A DNA stretch of 8,718 nt from DASWRT01 sp036403035 (GCA_036403035.1 DASWRT010000143.1:1-8718); one strand, 5' to 3'. Positions 1-5,814 are shown, counted from the first letter of the stretch. Numbers and translations are program-made. Notes: a model not told the origin generated them from the sequence alone.

Positions 1-759
1 GATCTCGGCCTTCAGTTCGCCCGATCCCGCGCCGGGAACGAAGGCGAAGGTGAAGGTCGGGTCCTCGCTGATCGCGATGTCGCCGTCGATCGTCATCAAC
101 GGCTTGCCGTCATAGGTGACGCGCACCGACTGCACGAAGTCGGCCGGGATGTAGTTCCGCGTCAGCTGGTCCATCTGCAACCCGGAGCTGTTCGGGTGAC
201 TGATGAGCAACTTGGCGGCAATCGCGGCCGGCTCGTCCGGCGGTCGCTTTCCCTCGATGACGAGCTTCATCTTGCCGAGGCGCTGCATCGCCAGCGCCTG
301 ATCCTTGCCGGCGGGCGCCGAACAGCCGCCGGCCGCCTTGATGAAATGCGCGGTCTGGAGGAGCTTGCCGTCGTTGGTCTCGGCGACCGCATGCAGATAG
401 GTGTAGTCGTCGACGCGGACGCGGGTGGAAATCTCCCGCATATCAGCCGCTTCTCCCGGATGAAACACGGCGGCGAGCGGCGACGGATTGTCGTCGATGA
501 CCAGATAGATCGCCTTCACCTTCTTCGCGAGCGCATCGTCGAGCGCGATCGCGACCGGCACGATCGCGGCGTCCATCGCGCGGTCGGGCGCCGTCAGCCT
601 GATCGCCGCGCCGCCGTCCTCGACGGCACGGTCGCCGAAGATCGCGTGCTGAAGGTCGCCCCAGCGCTGCGCGCGGGCCTCCTCGCTCACCTCGGCACGG
701 ACCGGCAGCGCCGCCCCGAGCAAAAGCGCAACGGACAATGCGACGATCGTCGGCTTCAT
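1..759 (-). CDS. Quinoprotein dehydrogenase-associated SoxYZ-like carrier protein (3' end outside window)
   Basis: Partial gene: 253 codons are visible and the reading frame is still open at the window edge. It starts at ATG 759 behind GGAGG with about 5 nt spacing. Residues 1-22 (MKPTIVALSVALLLGAALPVRA) look like a Sec signal peptide with an A-x-A type end, so the protein is probably periplasmic. The diagnostic feature is GGCSAPAGKD at about residues 144-153, with Cys146 as the candidate carrier cysteine. It sits between an N-terminal SoxY-like half and a C-terminal SoxZ-like half (about 160-253). In the Sox system SoxY carries sulfur intermediates on such a Cys; in this fused family the cargo is not known. 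The family is recognised as a neighbour of PQQ-dependent dehydrogenases, which fits its place as last visible gene after pqqACDE and the MBL hydrolase, 34 nt downstream of the latter. Probably only a short C-terminal piece is missing. Family call from memory of motifs; confident. Confidence 0.88.
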   Translation of the reverse strand, partial: MKPTIVALSVALLLGAALPVRAEVSEEARAQRWGDLQHAIFGDRAVEDGGAAIRLTAPDRAMDAAIVPVAIALDDALAKKVKAIYLVIDDNPSPLAAVFHPGEAADMREISTRVRVDDYTYLHAVAETNDGKLLQTAHFIKAAGGCSAPAGKDQALAMQRLGKMKLVIEGKRPPDEPAAIAAKLLISHPNSSGLQMDQLTRNYIPADFVQSVRVTYDGKPLMTIDGDIAISEDPTFTFAFVPGAGSGELKAEI

Positions 760-793
760 GCGATCCTCCCGCAGTCGCGGCGCGCGGCGGCGC

Positions 794-1720
794 TCACTCC
801 CACTCCAATTCCTTGTAGGCCGCGGTCACGTTCCGCGGGTTGTAATCGTCGAACAGCAGCCACCGGCCGCGCTCCCCCTCGCATACATGGTTCGGAGCTT
901 CCGCGATTCCCACGTTCGACCGGATCGCGACGCGCGTTTCGTCCGCGAGCTCGGTGAGATAGCGCAACTCGCCGTCGGACCCGGCCGGCCAGGGAACCGA
1001 GACCGGCCCGTGGCCGGGGATCGCGCGCGCCGCCCGAACCTCGCGCAACGACGCCAATTCCTTCAGCCAGCCCACGACGCTGCCGTCGAGCACCGGGATG
1101 CGGTCGACGAACAGCAGGTCGGAGAGCCAGAGCGTCCCGGTCCGCGCATCCGCAATCGAGAGGTCGTTGTCGGTATGCGCCGGCCCGTGCGCGCGGATCG
1201 TGATCGGCCGGTTTCCGAGATCAAGGTCGAGCTTGTCGTGAACCAGCAAGGTCGGCTGTACGACGGCGCTGCCTTCTGCGGCGGCGTCGCCGATGTCGCG
1301 GCGCAGCGTCCGCTCGTAGAACGCGCCGCGCTGCGCGAGCGCCCCCGGCAGCCGCTCGTGGCCGATCACGGCCGGACCGTCCGCGGAGAAGGCGGCGGCG
1401 CCGAAGATGTGGTCGGGATGGACGTGCGTCAGGACGACGTAGCGGATCGGCAGGGCGGTGCGTGCCCGGACCGCGGCACGGAGCCGCCGTCCCTCCGTCT
1501 CGCTGCCGCCGGGATCGACCACCATGACAGCGTCGTCGCCGACGATGAAGCCGGTATTGGCGATCTCGTCGCCGTTCTCCGGGCTCGCATTCTGCTGCAC
1601 GCCCGCATGGACGAAGATGCCGGGCGCCGCCTCTACGGTCGGCAGCATCGACGGCTCGTCGGCGCGGGCATGCCCTGCGACGGCGGCGGCGACCGCGACG
1701 ATGAGGAGCGCACGGCGCAT
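794..1720 (-). CDS. Periplasmic MBL-fold hydrolase, quinoprotein relay system zinc metallohydrolase type
   Basis: 308 residues. The chosen start is ATG 1720, because it gives a clean signal peptide (MRRALLIVAVAAAVAGHARA, then DEP) and lies 10 nt after the pqqE stop. The frame is open further upstream to 1861, but that would overlap pqqE and bury the signal peptide; the ribosome-binding site is weak (CGGGG). Metal-ligand motifs of the metallo-beta-lactamase fold are complete: H99-x-H101-x-D103-H104 in LTHVHPDHIFG, H182 (GPAHTDND), D201 (LSDLLF) and H237 (PGHG). It is therefore probably an active di-metal hydrolase in the periplasm. Related secreted MBL proteins (SoxH-like, quinoprotein relay metallohydrolases) occur with SoxYZ-like carriers near PQQ enzymes, and the next gene here is that carrier. 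The substrate is unknown; release of a thio-linked cargo from the carrier is a guess. PqqB has the same fold, but the export signal argues against this being PqqB. Confidence 0.88.
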   Translation of the reverse strand: MRRALLIVAVAAAVAGHARADEPSMLPTVEAAPGIFVHAGVQQNASPENGDEIANTGFIVGDDAVMVVDPGGSETEGRRLRAAVRARTALPIRYVVLTHVHPDHIFGAAAFSADGPAVIGHERLPGALAQRGAFYERTLRRDIGDAAAEGSAVVQPTLLVHDKLDLDLGNRPITIRAHGPAHTDNDLSIADARTGTLWLSDLLFVDRIPVLDGSVVGWLKELASLREVRAARAIPGHGPVSVPWPAGSDGELRYLTELADETRVAIRSNVGIAEAPNHVCEGERGRWLLFDDYNPRNVTAAYKELEWE

Positions 1721-1730
1721 CCCCGAACGT

Positions 1731-2894
1731 CTATTCGGCAGCGGGAGCGTCCGCCGGAACCGGCTTGGCGGCGGGAGGATGCGGGCTCGCGCCGCCGATC
1801 CGCCGGTAGACGAAGCCGGGCGTCGCAGCCTCATCCGCGTACGCGCTGCGGGTGGCGACATCCAGCAAGTGGTGATGGGCTGACTTGGCGCAGGCCGGGT
1901 CGGTGTTCGCGGCGTCGCCGGTCAGCGCGAAGGCTTGGCACCGGCACCCGCCCCAGTCGATCTCCCGCCGGTCGCACGAGCGGCACGGCTCCGGCATCCA
2001 GCCGGTGCCGCGGAACCGCTGGAACGCCTCGCTCCCGTACCAGATCTCGGCGAGCCCGTGCTCGGCGACGGTCGGGAAGTCGAAGCCTGGCAGGCTCTCG
2101 GCGGCGTGGCAGGGCAGCACCTTTCCGGACGGGGTGACGTTGAGGAAGCGGCTGCCCCAGCCGCCCATGCACGCCTTCGGCCGCTCCGCGTAGTAATCCG
2201 GCACGACGTAGTCGATCGCCAGCACGCCCGCGAGCCGCTGCCGCGCCGCCTCGACGATCTCGGTCGCGCGGTCGAGCTGCGCCCGCGTCGGCAGCAGCGC
2301 ATCGCGGTTGGCGAGCGCCCAGCCGTAATACTGCACGTGCGCGACCTCGATCCGCCCGGCGCCCCATTCCAGCGCCAGATCGATCATCTCCGGCAGCCGG
2401 TCGAGGTTCTGCCGGTGCACCACGGCGTTGACGGTCAGCGGCAGTCCCGCCGCGACGATCATCCGCGCCACCTCGCGCTTGCGCCGCTGCGCGCCGGGGA
2501 AGCCGGCGATGCGGTCGCCCGAGACCTCGTCCGAGTCCTGGATGCTGAGCTGCACGTGTTCCAGCCCGGCCGCCGCCAGCGCATCCAGCCGCGCCGCGTC
2601 GAGCAGCACGCCCGACGTGATGAGGTTGCCGTAAAGGCCGATCTCCGCCGCGTGCCGGACGATCTCCTCCAGGTCGCGCCGGGCGGTCGGTTCGCCGCCG
2701 GAGAAATGCACCTGGAGCACGCCGAGTTCCGCGGCCTGATCGAGCACGCGGAGCCAGCCGGCCGTGTCCATCTCCCGGCTCGCCCGCTCAAGCTCCAGCG
2801 GGTTGGAGCAGTAGGGGCATTGCAGCGGGCAGCGATGCGTCAGCTCGGCAAGGAGCGCCAGCGGCGGAGCGGGACGTGGTGACGGCATCGTCAT
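1731..2894 (-). CDS. pqqE: PqqA peptide cyclase PqqE (radical SAM)
   Basis: 387 residues. PqqE makes the carbon-carbon bond between the conserved Glu and Tyr of PqqA, using S-adenosylmethionine and Fe-S clusters, with PqqD presenting the peptide. The radical SAM motif CxxxCxxC is at C22, C26 and C29 (RCPLQCPYC), followed by the SAM-contact segment FSGGEP (64-69). The C-terminal SPASM region has all expected ligands: C242 (ACMGGWGSR), C262 (LPCHA), C304 and C307 (PCRSC), D313, C317 and C319 (GGCRC), and C335. By comparison with the Methylobacterium enzyme, C242/C262/C317/C319 should hold auxiliary cluster I and C304/C307/D313/C335 cluster II, where an Asp ligand is characteristic of PqqE. The start at ATG 2894 overlaps the pqqD stop as ATGA; a second ATG two codons later is also possible. 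The tail after about residue 365 is rich in Ala and Pro and probably disordered. Cytosolic. Confidence 0.97.
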   Translation of the reverse strand: MTMPSPRPAPPLALLAELTHRCPLQCPYCSNPLELERASREMDTAGWLRVLDQAAELGVLQVHFSGGEPTARRDLEEIVRHAAEIGLYGNLITSGVLLDAARLDALAAAGLEHVQLSIQDSDEVSGDRIAGFPGAQRRKREVARMIVAAGLPLTVNAVVHRQNLDRLPEMIDLALEWGAGRIEVAHVQYYGWALANRDALLPTRAQLDRATEIVEAARQRLAGVLAIDYVVPDYYAERPKACMGGWGSRFLNVTPSGKVLPCHAAESLPGFDFPTVAEHGLAEIWYGSEAFQRFRGTGWMPEPCRSCDRREIDWGGCRCQAFALTGDAANTDPACAKSAHHHLLDVATRSAYADEAATPGFVYRRIGGASPHPPAAKPVPADAPAAE

Positions 2895-3187
2895 GCGACG
2901 AGAACCCCCTGGTCGGCGAGGTCCTGGAGAAGCGCCGTGACATCGGTCGCGATCACCTCGCGCGGCGCGTCGAAGCGGGAAGCGAGGTCGTCGACGATGG
3001 CGTCGACCGTGCGGCTGCCGTCCACCTGCTTCAGGATCTCGACCGCGGGCTCGTCGGGCAGGACCAGCTTTTCCGGCGCCAGCACGACCCACCGCTCGCG
3101 CACCTTGTCGAAGCGGAACCGCACGTGCGCGGCGAAGCGCAACGCCGTCTCGCCGCCGACGACACAGCGGCGTTCCGCCGCCGTCAT
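2891..3187 (-). CDS. pqqD: PQQ biosynthesis peptide chaperone PqqD
   Basis: 98 residues, the usual size of a free-standing PqqD. PqqD is a RiPP recognition element: it binds the PqqA precursor and delivers it to PqqE. Family features are visible: an N-terminal beta-rich half (RFRFDKVRERWVVLAPEK, residues about 23-40), then the typical PDEPAVEILKQVDG segment and a helical C-terminal half (TVDAIVDDLASRF...). The start at ATG 3187 overlaps the pqqC stop as ATGA and has GGGAG about 10 nt upstream; the longer frame reaching 3295 would lie inside pqqC and is rejected. The stop overlaps the pqqE start in the same way, so pqqC, pqqD and pqqE are probably translationally coupled. In Methylobacterium extorquens pqqC and pqqD are fused; here they are separate genes. 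Cytosolic. Confidence 0.95.
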   Translation of the reverse strand: MTAAERRCVVGGETALRFAAHVRFRFDKVRERWVVLAPEKLVLPDEPAVEILKQVDGSRTVDAIVDDLASRFDAPREVIATDVTALLQDLADQGVLVA

Positions 3188-3936
3188 CCGGCGTTCTCCC
3201 GCGGCGGCGCCGGCACGAACGCGCCGGGGGGCGGCAGGCCGGGCTCGACATAGGCGAAGTACAGGGCGTCGAGCTGCGCCCACAGCACGTCGCACTTGAA
3301 GCGCAACGCCGCGAGCACGGCTTCCTGCTGCTCCCGCGTCCGTGCCTCGCGCTTGACGTAATCCAGCGCGAACTCGACGTCGCGCGGCGCCTGGGTGAGC
3401 CGCGGCGTGAAATAGGCGAGCGTGTCTTCGGTGACGAACGGGTAGTTCCGCAGCATGCCGGAGACGCGCTCGGCGATGATGCCGGGCGAGAACATCTCGG
3501 TCAGCGACGAAGCGACCGCTTCGAGGACGCTGCGGTCGCGCACGAGGGCGACGTAGGCGTCTACGGCGAAGCGGGTCGCCGGCAGGATGCCGGCGGTGGA
3601 CTCGACATAGTCGCGGTCGAGCCCGACGCCTTCCGCAAGCTTGAGCCAGCGGGCGACGCCGCCGGTGCCGGGCGCGTCGCCGTCATGGTCGACGAGGCGG
3701 CGCCGCCACTCGCGGCGCAGATCGGCGGTCGGCAGGCGGGCGATCAATGTCGCATCCTTTGCCGGGATGCGGCTCTGGTAGTAGTAGCGGTTGAGCGCCC
3801 AGGCCTGCACCTGACCGCGCGTCAGGCGGCCGTCATGGAGCAAACGGTGGAACGGATGACGGTGGTGATAGCGCTCGTCCCCGATCGCACGTAGACAACT
3901 TTCCAGTTCGGCTGCGGACAGCACCGCGTCGTCCAA
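3184..3936 (-). CDS. pqqC: Pyrroloquinoline-quinone synthase PqqC, TTG start
   Basis: 250 residues, full family length. PqqC is the cofactor-free oxidase that does the last step, ring closure and eight-electron oxidation of AHQQ to PQQ. The numbering runs in register with the Klebsiella enzyme: Y23 and H24 (RYHHRHPFH), R50 and Q54 (ALNRYYYQSR), H84 (DHDG), Y175 and R179 (LAYFTPR) and K214 (RFKCDVLW) are all present. At position 154, His in Klebsiella, this protein has Ile (SPGIIAER). The start is TTG at 3936, the only start codon suitably spaced behind the strong ribosome-binding site AGGGAGGT (3943-3950). That site can pair with an upstream ACCTCC (see hairpin 3943-3968), suggesting controlled translation. 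It lies 175 nt after pqqA, where pqqB normally stands, and its stop overlaps the pqqD start. Cytosolic. Confidence 0.96.
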   Translation of the reverse strand: MDDAVLSAAELESCLRAIGDERYHHRHPFHRLLHDGRLTRGQVQAWALNRYYYQSRIPAKDATLIARLPTADLRREWRRRLVDHDGDAPGTGGVARWLKLAEGVGLDRDYVESTAGILPATRFAVDAYVALVRDRSVLEAVASSLTEMFSPGIIAERVSGMLRNYPFVTEDTLAYFTPRLTQAPRDVEFALDYVKREARTREQQEAVLAALRFKCDVLWAQLDALYFAYVEPGLPPPGAFVPAPPRENAG

Positions 3937-3942
3937 ACGACC

Positions 3943-3968
3943 ACCTCCCTACGCGGAGCCGCGGAGGT
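3943..3968 (-). promoter_or_regulatory. Hairpin that would sequester the pqqC ribosome-binding site
   Basis: On the transcribed (minus) strand ACCTCC (3968-3963) is exactly complementary to GGAGGT (3948-3943), the core of the pqqC Shine-Dalgarno sequence. A nested GCG/CGC pairing with loop GCTC forms directly inside, leaving a short bulge on the 3' side. With the weak TTG start this could hold PqqC translation low relative to PqqA. The pairing is seen in sequence; the regulatory role is inference. Confidence 0.5.
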
Positions 3969-4086
3969 TATACCGGGCAAGACGCCTGCGTCGCGACGAC
4001 TCACGCGCGACGAGACGAGAGGCAAAAGTTCGCCGCCGACAGTCGGAAGGGCTGCGTCCTTTAGTAGAAGACGCTTAAAGGTGCCG

Positions 4087-4107
4087 CAACCGCCACGTCG
4101 GCGGCCG
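4087..4107 (-). promoter_or_regulatory. Hairpin just downstream of pqqA
   Basis: Starting 4 nt after the pqqA stop, the minus strand reads CGGCCGCC-GACGT-GGCGGTTG, an 8-pair stem (two of them G-U) with a 5-nt loop. No run of T follows, so it is not a canonical intrinsic terminator. It could partly end transcription or protect the 3' end of a short pqqA message. pqqA is known in Methylobacterium to be expressed in large excess over the downstream genes, which would suit either role. Function is inferred. Confidence 0.45.
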
Positions 4108-4111
4108 AAGA

Positions 4112-4195
4112 TTACTTCTTCAGTTCGGCACAAGCGTAAGAGTTGATTTCCATGCCGACGGCAATCACGACGACGCGGGGTGTTTTCCAAGCCAT
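4112..4195 (-). CDS. pqqA: PQQ precursor peptide PqqA
   Basis: A 27-residue peptide beginning MAWKTPRVVVIAVGMEINSY and ending in ACAELKK. PqqA is the ribosomally made substrate from which PQQ is built. The conserved Glu16 and Tyr20, spaced E-x-x-x-Y, are the two residues PqqE cross-links and which become the PQQ skeleton. The N-terminal W-K-x-P is also typical. The start is ATG 4195 with GGAGG at 4201-4205, 5 nt upstream. A sigma-70-type promoter lies just upstream (4226-4254), giving a leader of only about 25 nt, and an EcfG-type promoter overlaps it. It is the first gene of the operon, 175 nt before pqqC. The short alanine/lysine-rich tail after Tyr20 contains one Cys (22). Very confident despite the size, because motif and context agree. 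Confidence 0.97.
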   Translation of the reverse strand: MAWKTPRVVVIAVGMEINSYACAELKK

Positions 4196-4225
4196 TACTT
4201 CCTCCACGGGTTTTTTAACGATTCA

Positions 4226-4254
4226 AATGTAGGTCGGCGGTGCGCGGGTGTCAA
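4226..4254 (-). promoter_or_regulatory. Sigma-70-type promoter of pqqA
   Basis: On the minus strand a perfect -35 hexamer TTGACA (4254-4249) is followed by a 17-nt spacer and the -10 hexamer TACATT (4231-4226). The predicted start is near 4219, about 24 nt before the pqqA ATG. This is an unusually good match for a high-GC genome and fits strong constitutive production of the precursor peptide. No transcript data. Confidence 0.7.
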
Positions 4255-4279
4255 ACGCAGGCGGAACCTTTATTGTTCC
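4254..4279 (-). promoter_or_regulatory. Putative EcfG-type promoter toward pqqA
   Basis: On the minus strand GGAAC (4279-4275), 17 nt, then CGTT (4257-4254) matches the alphaproteobacterial general stress sigma consensus GGAAC-N16/17-CGTT. Its -10 overlaps the -35 of the sigma-70 promoter by one base (CGTTTGACA), so the two would be alternatives. The predicted start is near 4247, leaving a leader of roughly 50 nt before pqqA. Confidence 0.45.
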
Positions 4280-4280
4280 G
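4262..4280. repeat. Inverted repeat CGGAAC-N7-GTTCCG upstream of pqqA
   Basis: Perfect 6-bp arms (4262-4267 and 4275-4280) around the spacer CTTTATT, ending 7 bp upstream of the sigma-70 -35 box. The same hexamer recurs at 4319-4324 and 4352-4357. One arm is also the -35 of the minus-strand EcfG-type promoter, so the symmetry may be incidental to sigma-factor sites or may be a regulator's operator. Confidence 0.5.
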
Positions 4281-4319
4281 ATCTTCCGAACACCGCTGGG
4301 TCCCCGCCGCGATATGCGC

Positions 4320-4344
4320 GGAACGGCGGATGCGGCACGGCGTT
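4320..4344 (+). promoter_or_regulatory. Putative EcfG-type promoter for the 53-residue gene
   Basis: GGAAC (4320-4324), 16 nt, CGTT (4341-4344) is an exact match to the EcfG consensus of alphaproteobacteria. The predicted start near 4351 gives a leader of about 95 nt before the ATG at 4447. A stress-induced promoter fits the very hydrophilic product. The match is seen; activity is inferred. Confidence 0.6.
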
Positions 4345-4446
4345 GGAAGGTCGGAACCGCGCCCTTCATGGTTCCTTCGAAACTCGAACAGCCGCCGTCC
4401 AGCCACGCCCCCGAGCGGACGGCCGTGCCCCCTGGGAGGAAAATCG

Positions 4447-4608
4447 ATGACGAGCGAACAGCCGAAGCAGCCGAAATCGACCGGTCAGCAGAAGGAGGGC
4501 GAGAAGCATCCAAGCGTGCTGGAAGAAAAGGAAGAGTTCACGAAGGACCGCCTCCCCCACATGGGCGACAAGCCGCGGCAGGACGACGGTCAGAAACAGA
4601 AGAGTTGA
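4447..4608 (+). CDS. Small hydrophilic, probably disordered protein (53 aa), possible stress protein
   Basis: Begins MTSEQPKQPKSTGQQKEGEK and ends GDKPRQDDGQKQKS. Start ATG 4447 follows a strong GGGAGGA ribosome-binding site (4435-4441). The frame is open further upstream to 4240, but that would start before the predicted transcript. Lys, Glu and Gln make up 23 of 53 residues; there is no Cys or Trp, no signal peptide or membrane segment, and only scattered hydrophobic residues (V24, L25, F31, L36, M39). That composition resembles hydrophilin-like proteins linked to desiccation or osmotic stress, and the EcfG-type promoter 100 bp upstream supports a stress role. I do not recognise a named family. 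It is divergent from pqqA, and the next gene starts 58 nt downstream on the same strand. Confidence 0.7.
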   Translation: MTSEQPKQPKSTGQQKEGEKHPSVLEEKEEFTKDRLPHMGDKPRQDDGQKQKS

Positions 4609-4666
4609 ACGAACGCCGACCGCAGCGCCCGCCGCTCGCGACGGCACCAACGGTCGCCGGCATGAC

Positions 4667-4924
4667 ATGGACCAGTTCGTCGCCATCGTCCTGATCTGCA
4701 TGAAGTCCGTCGCTCCGGAGAACTGCTCGGAGGACACGGCTGCCGACGTGATGTCGATACCGGCGGCGTCCGAACTGACCTGCACAAACGGGTGGCAGGA
4801 TATCGTCGCCCGCTCCGCCCTGGCTGGCGGCATCGGCACGGAGAGCTATGTTAGGACCTTGTGCCGGCGCACCGCGGCCGAGGAGGATCAAGCGACGCCG
4901 CCGCCTGCCGTCCGGCGACGATAG
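4667..4924 (+). CDS. Small Cys-containing protein of unknown function (85 aa)
   Basis: Begins MDQFVAIVLICMKSVAPENC. Four cysteines (C11, C20, C39, C66) are spread across the length, around a pattern I loosely recall from small alphaproteobacterial hypothetical proteins: a short hydrophobic start, ENC-x2-DTAADV, a central C, then YVRTLCRR. The tail after residue 70 (AAEEDQATPPPAVRRR) is low-complexity. The N-terminal hydrophobic stretch is too short for a confident signal peptide. No good ribosome-binding site precedes ATG 4667, which weakens the case; translation could depend on the gene 58 nt upstream. I cannot assign a function. It may be a real gene of an uncharacterised family or, less likely, a chance open frame. 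Confidence 0.55.
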   Translation: MDQFVAIVLICMKSVAPENCSEDTAADVMSIPAASELTCTNGWQDIVARSALAGGIGTESYVRTLCRRTAAEEDQATPPPAVRRR

Positions 4925-5004
4925 AGCCGCAATCGCGGTATGCCCAGCCGCTGCGGCGCTGGCATTATAGAGGGCGGCGCAGCCATCGGCGGGCGGGGTC
5001 GGCG

Positions 5005-5814
5005 ATGCAGGGCGGACGGCGGCAGCGGCGGCGACGACTTGCTCGGATCGGAGCGCTGGCGGCCGTCATCGCAGCGGCGGCGGCCTCCATCGGAGACGGA
5101 CGCGCCGCCGACCTCACGGTGAAGGAGGTCGCCGCCGTGTTGGCCGCCGCGACGCCGACGGCGCCGGCCGACCTCTCCGGCAAGAACCTTGCCGGACTGG
5201 ATCTGAGCGAGATGGATTTCCGTCACGGCAATCTCTCGCACGCCGATCTGACCGGCGCAGACCTGTCCGGCGCAAACCTGTCCGGCACCGACCTGTCCGG
5301 CGCGCGGCTCGACCGCACCACGATCATCCGCACGAACTTCGCCGGCGCGAACCTGTCGCAAGCGACGCTCCTGGCGCCGCAGGCTTTTCCGGGCTTGGAG
5401 CCCACCATGTCGGATGCGCCGAGCTTTCGCGGCGCGAACCTGTCCGGCGCACGGATCCTCGCCGCCCTCGCCGGAGTCGACATGCGCGATGTCGACGCGT
5501 CGGGTCTCCGCATGTCGGCCGACCGGAGCCAGCGGGAGCTGCGCCCCCCGCGCAGCGAACTCCTGGACGGCAAACTGTCGGGTGCGCGCTTCGCCCGCGC
5601 CGATCTGCGGGAGGTGGTGTTCGCCTTCGCCGATCTCACCGGCGCCGACTTCAGCGACAGCGATCTCCGGCGCGCCGACTTCACGGGGGCGACCCTTACC
5701 GGCGCGACGCTCGCCAGGGCCGATCTCGACGGCGCGATCTTCCGCAATGCCCGCGGGCTCGATCTGGCGGTCGGCATCGATCAGGCGCGCAATATCGAGC
5801 GGGCGATCCGGTGA
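5005..5814 (+). CDS. Secreted pentapeptide-repeat protein
   Basis: 269 residues. The chosen start is ATG 5005, preceded by GGCGGGG, because it begins a signal peptide: a very basic n-region (RRQRRRR), a hydrophobic Ala-rich core (about 15-28) and a GRA-A cleavage site near 34. The frame is open upstream to 4861 but would overlap the 85-residue gene. After a short helical segment (38-50), pentapeptide repeats of the form A(D/N)LSG fill about 55-122 and 141-155, and again about 187-250 after an interruption (160-186). Such repeats fold into a right-handed quadrilateral beta helix; most act as scaffolds or protein ligands, and no enzyme motif is present. The arginine-rich start slightly resembles a Tat signal, without the full consensus. 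The stop overlaps the GTG start of the VWA gene, implying an operon and perhaps a joint periplasmic role. Confidence 0.88.
   Translation: MQGGRRQRRRRLARIGALAAVIAAAAASIGDGRAADLTVKEVAAVLAAATPTAPADLSGKNLAGLDLSEMDFRHGNLSHADLTGADLSGANLSGTDLSGARLDRTTIIRTNFAGANLSQATLLAPQAFPGLEPTMSDAPSFRGANLSGARILAALAGVDMRDVDASGLRMSADRSQRELRPPRSELLDGKLSGARFARADLREVVFAFADLTGADFSDSDLRRADFTGATLTGATLARADLDGAIFRNARGLDLAVGIDQARNIERAIR

Noticed and set aside
794..1861. Longer 355-residue version of the MBL hydrolase starting inside pqqE
   Set aside because: It would overlap pqqE by about 130 nt, begin with an Arg/Pro-rich stretch typical of shadow translation, and bury the signal peptide that starts at 1720.
758..2137. Long plus-strand open frame of 459 codons
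   Set aside because: Antisense to the MBL hydrolase and pqqE; Arg/Pro-rich composition with no family motif, as expected for GC-rich shadow frames.
3822..4190. Minus-strand open frame of 122 codons spanning the pqqA-pqqC gap, considered as a pqqB remnant
   Set aside because: It overlaps pqqA and pqqC in another frame, shows no PqqB or MBL motif, and is Arg-rich shadow sequence.
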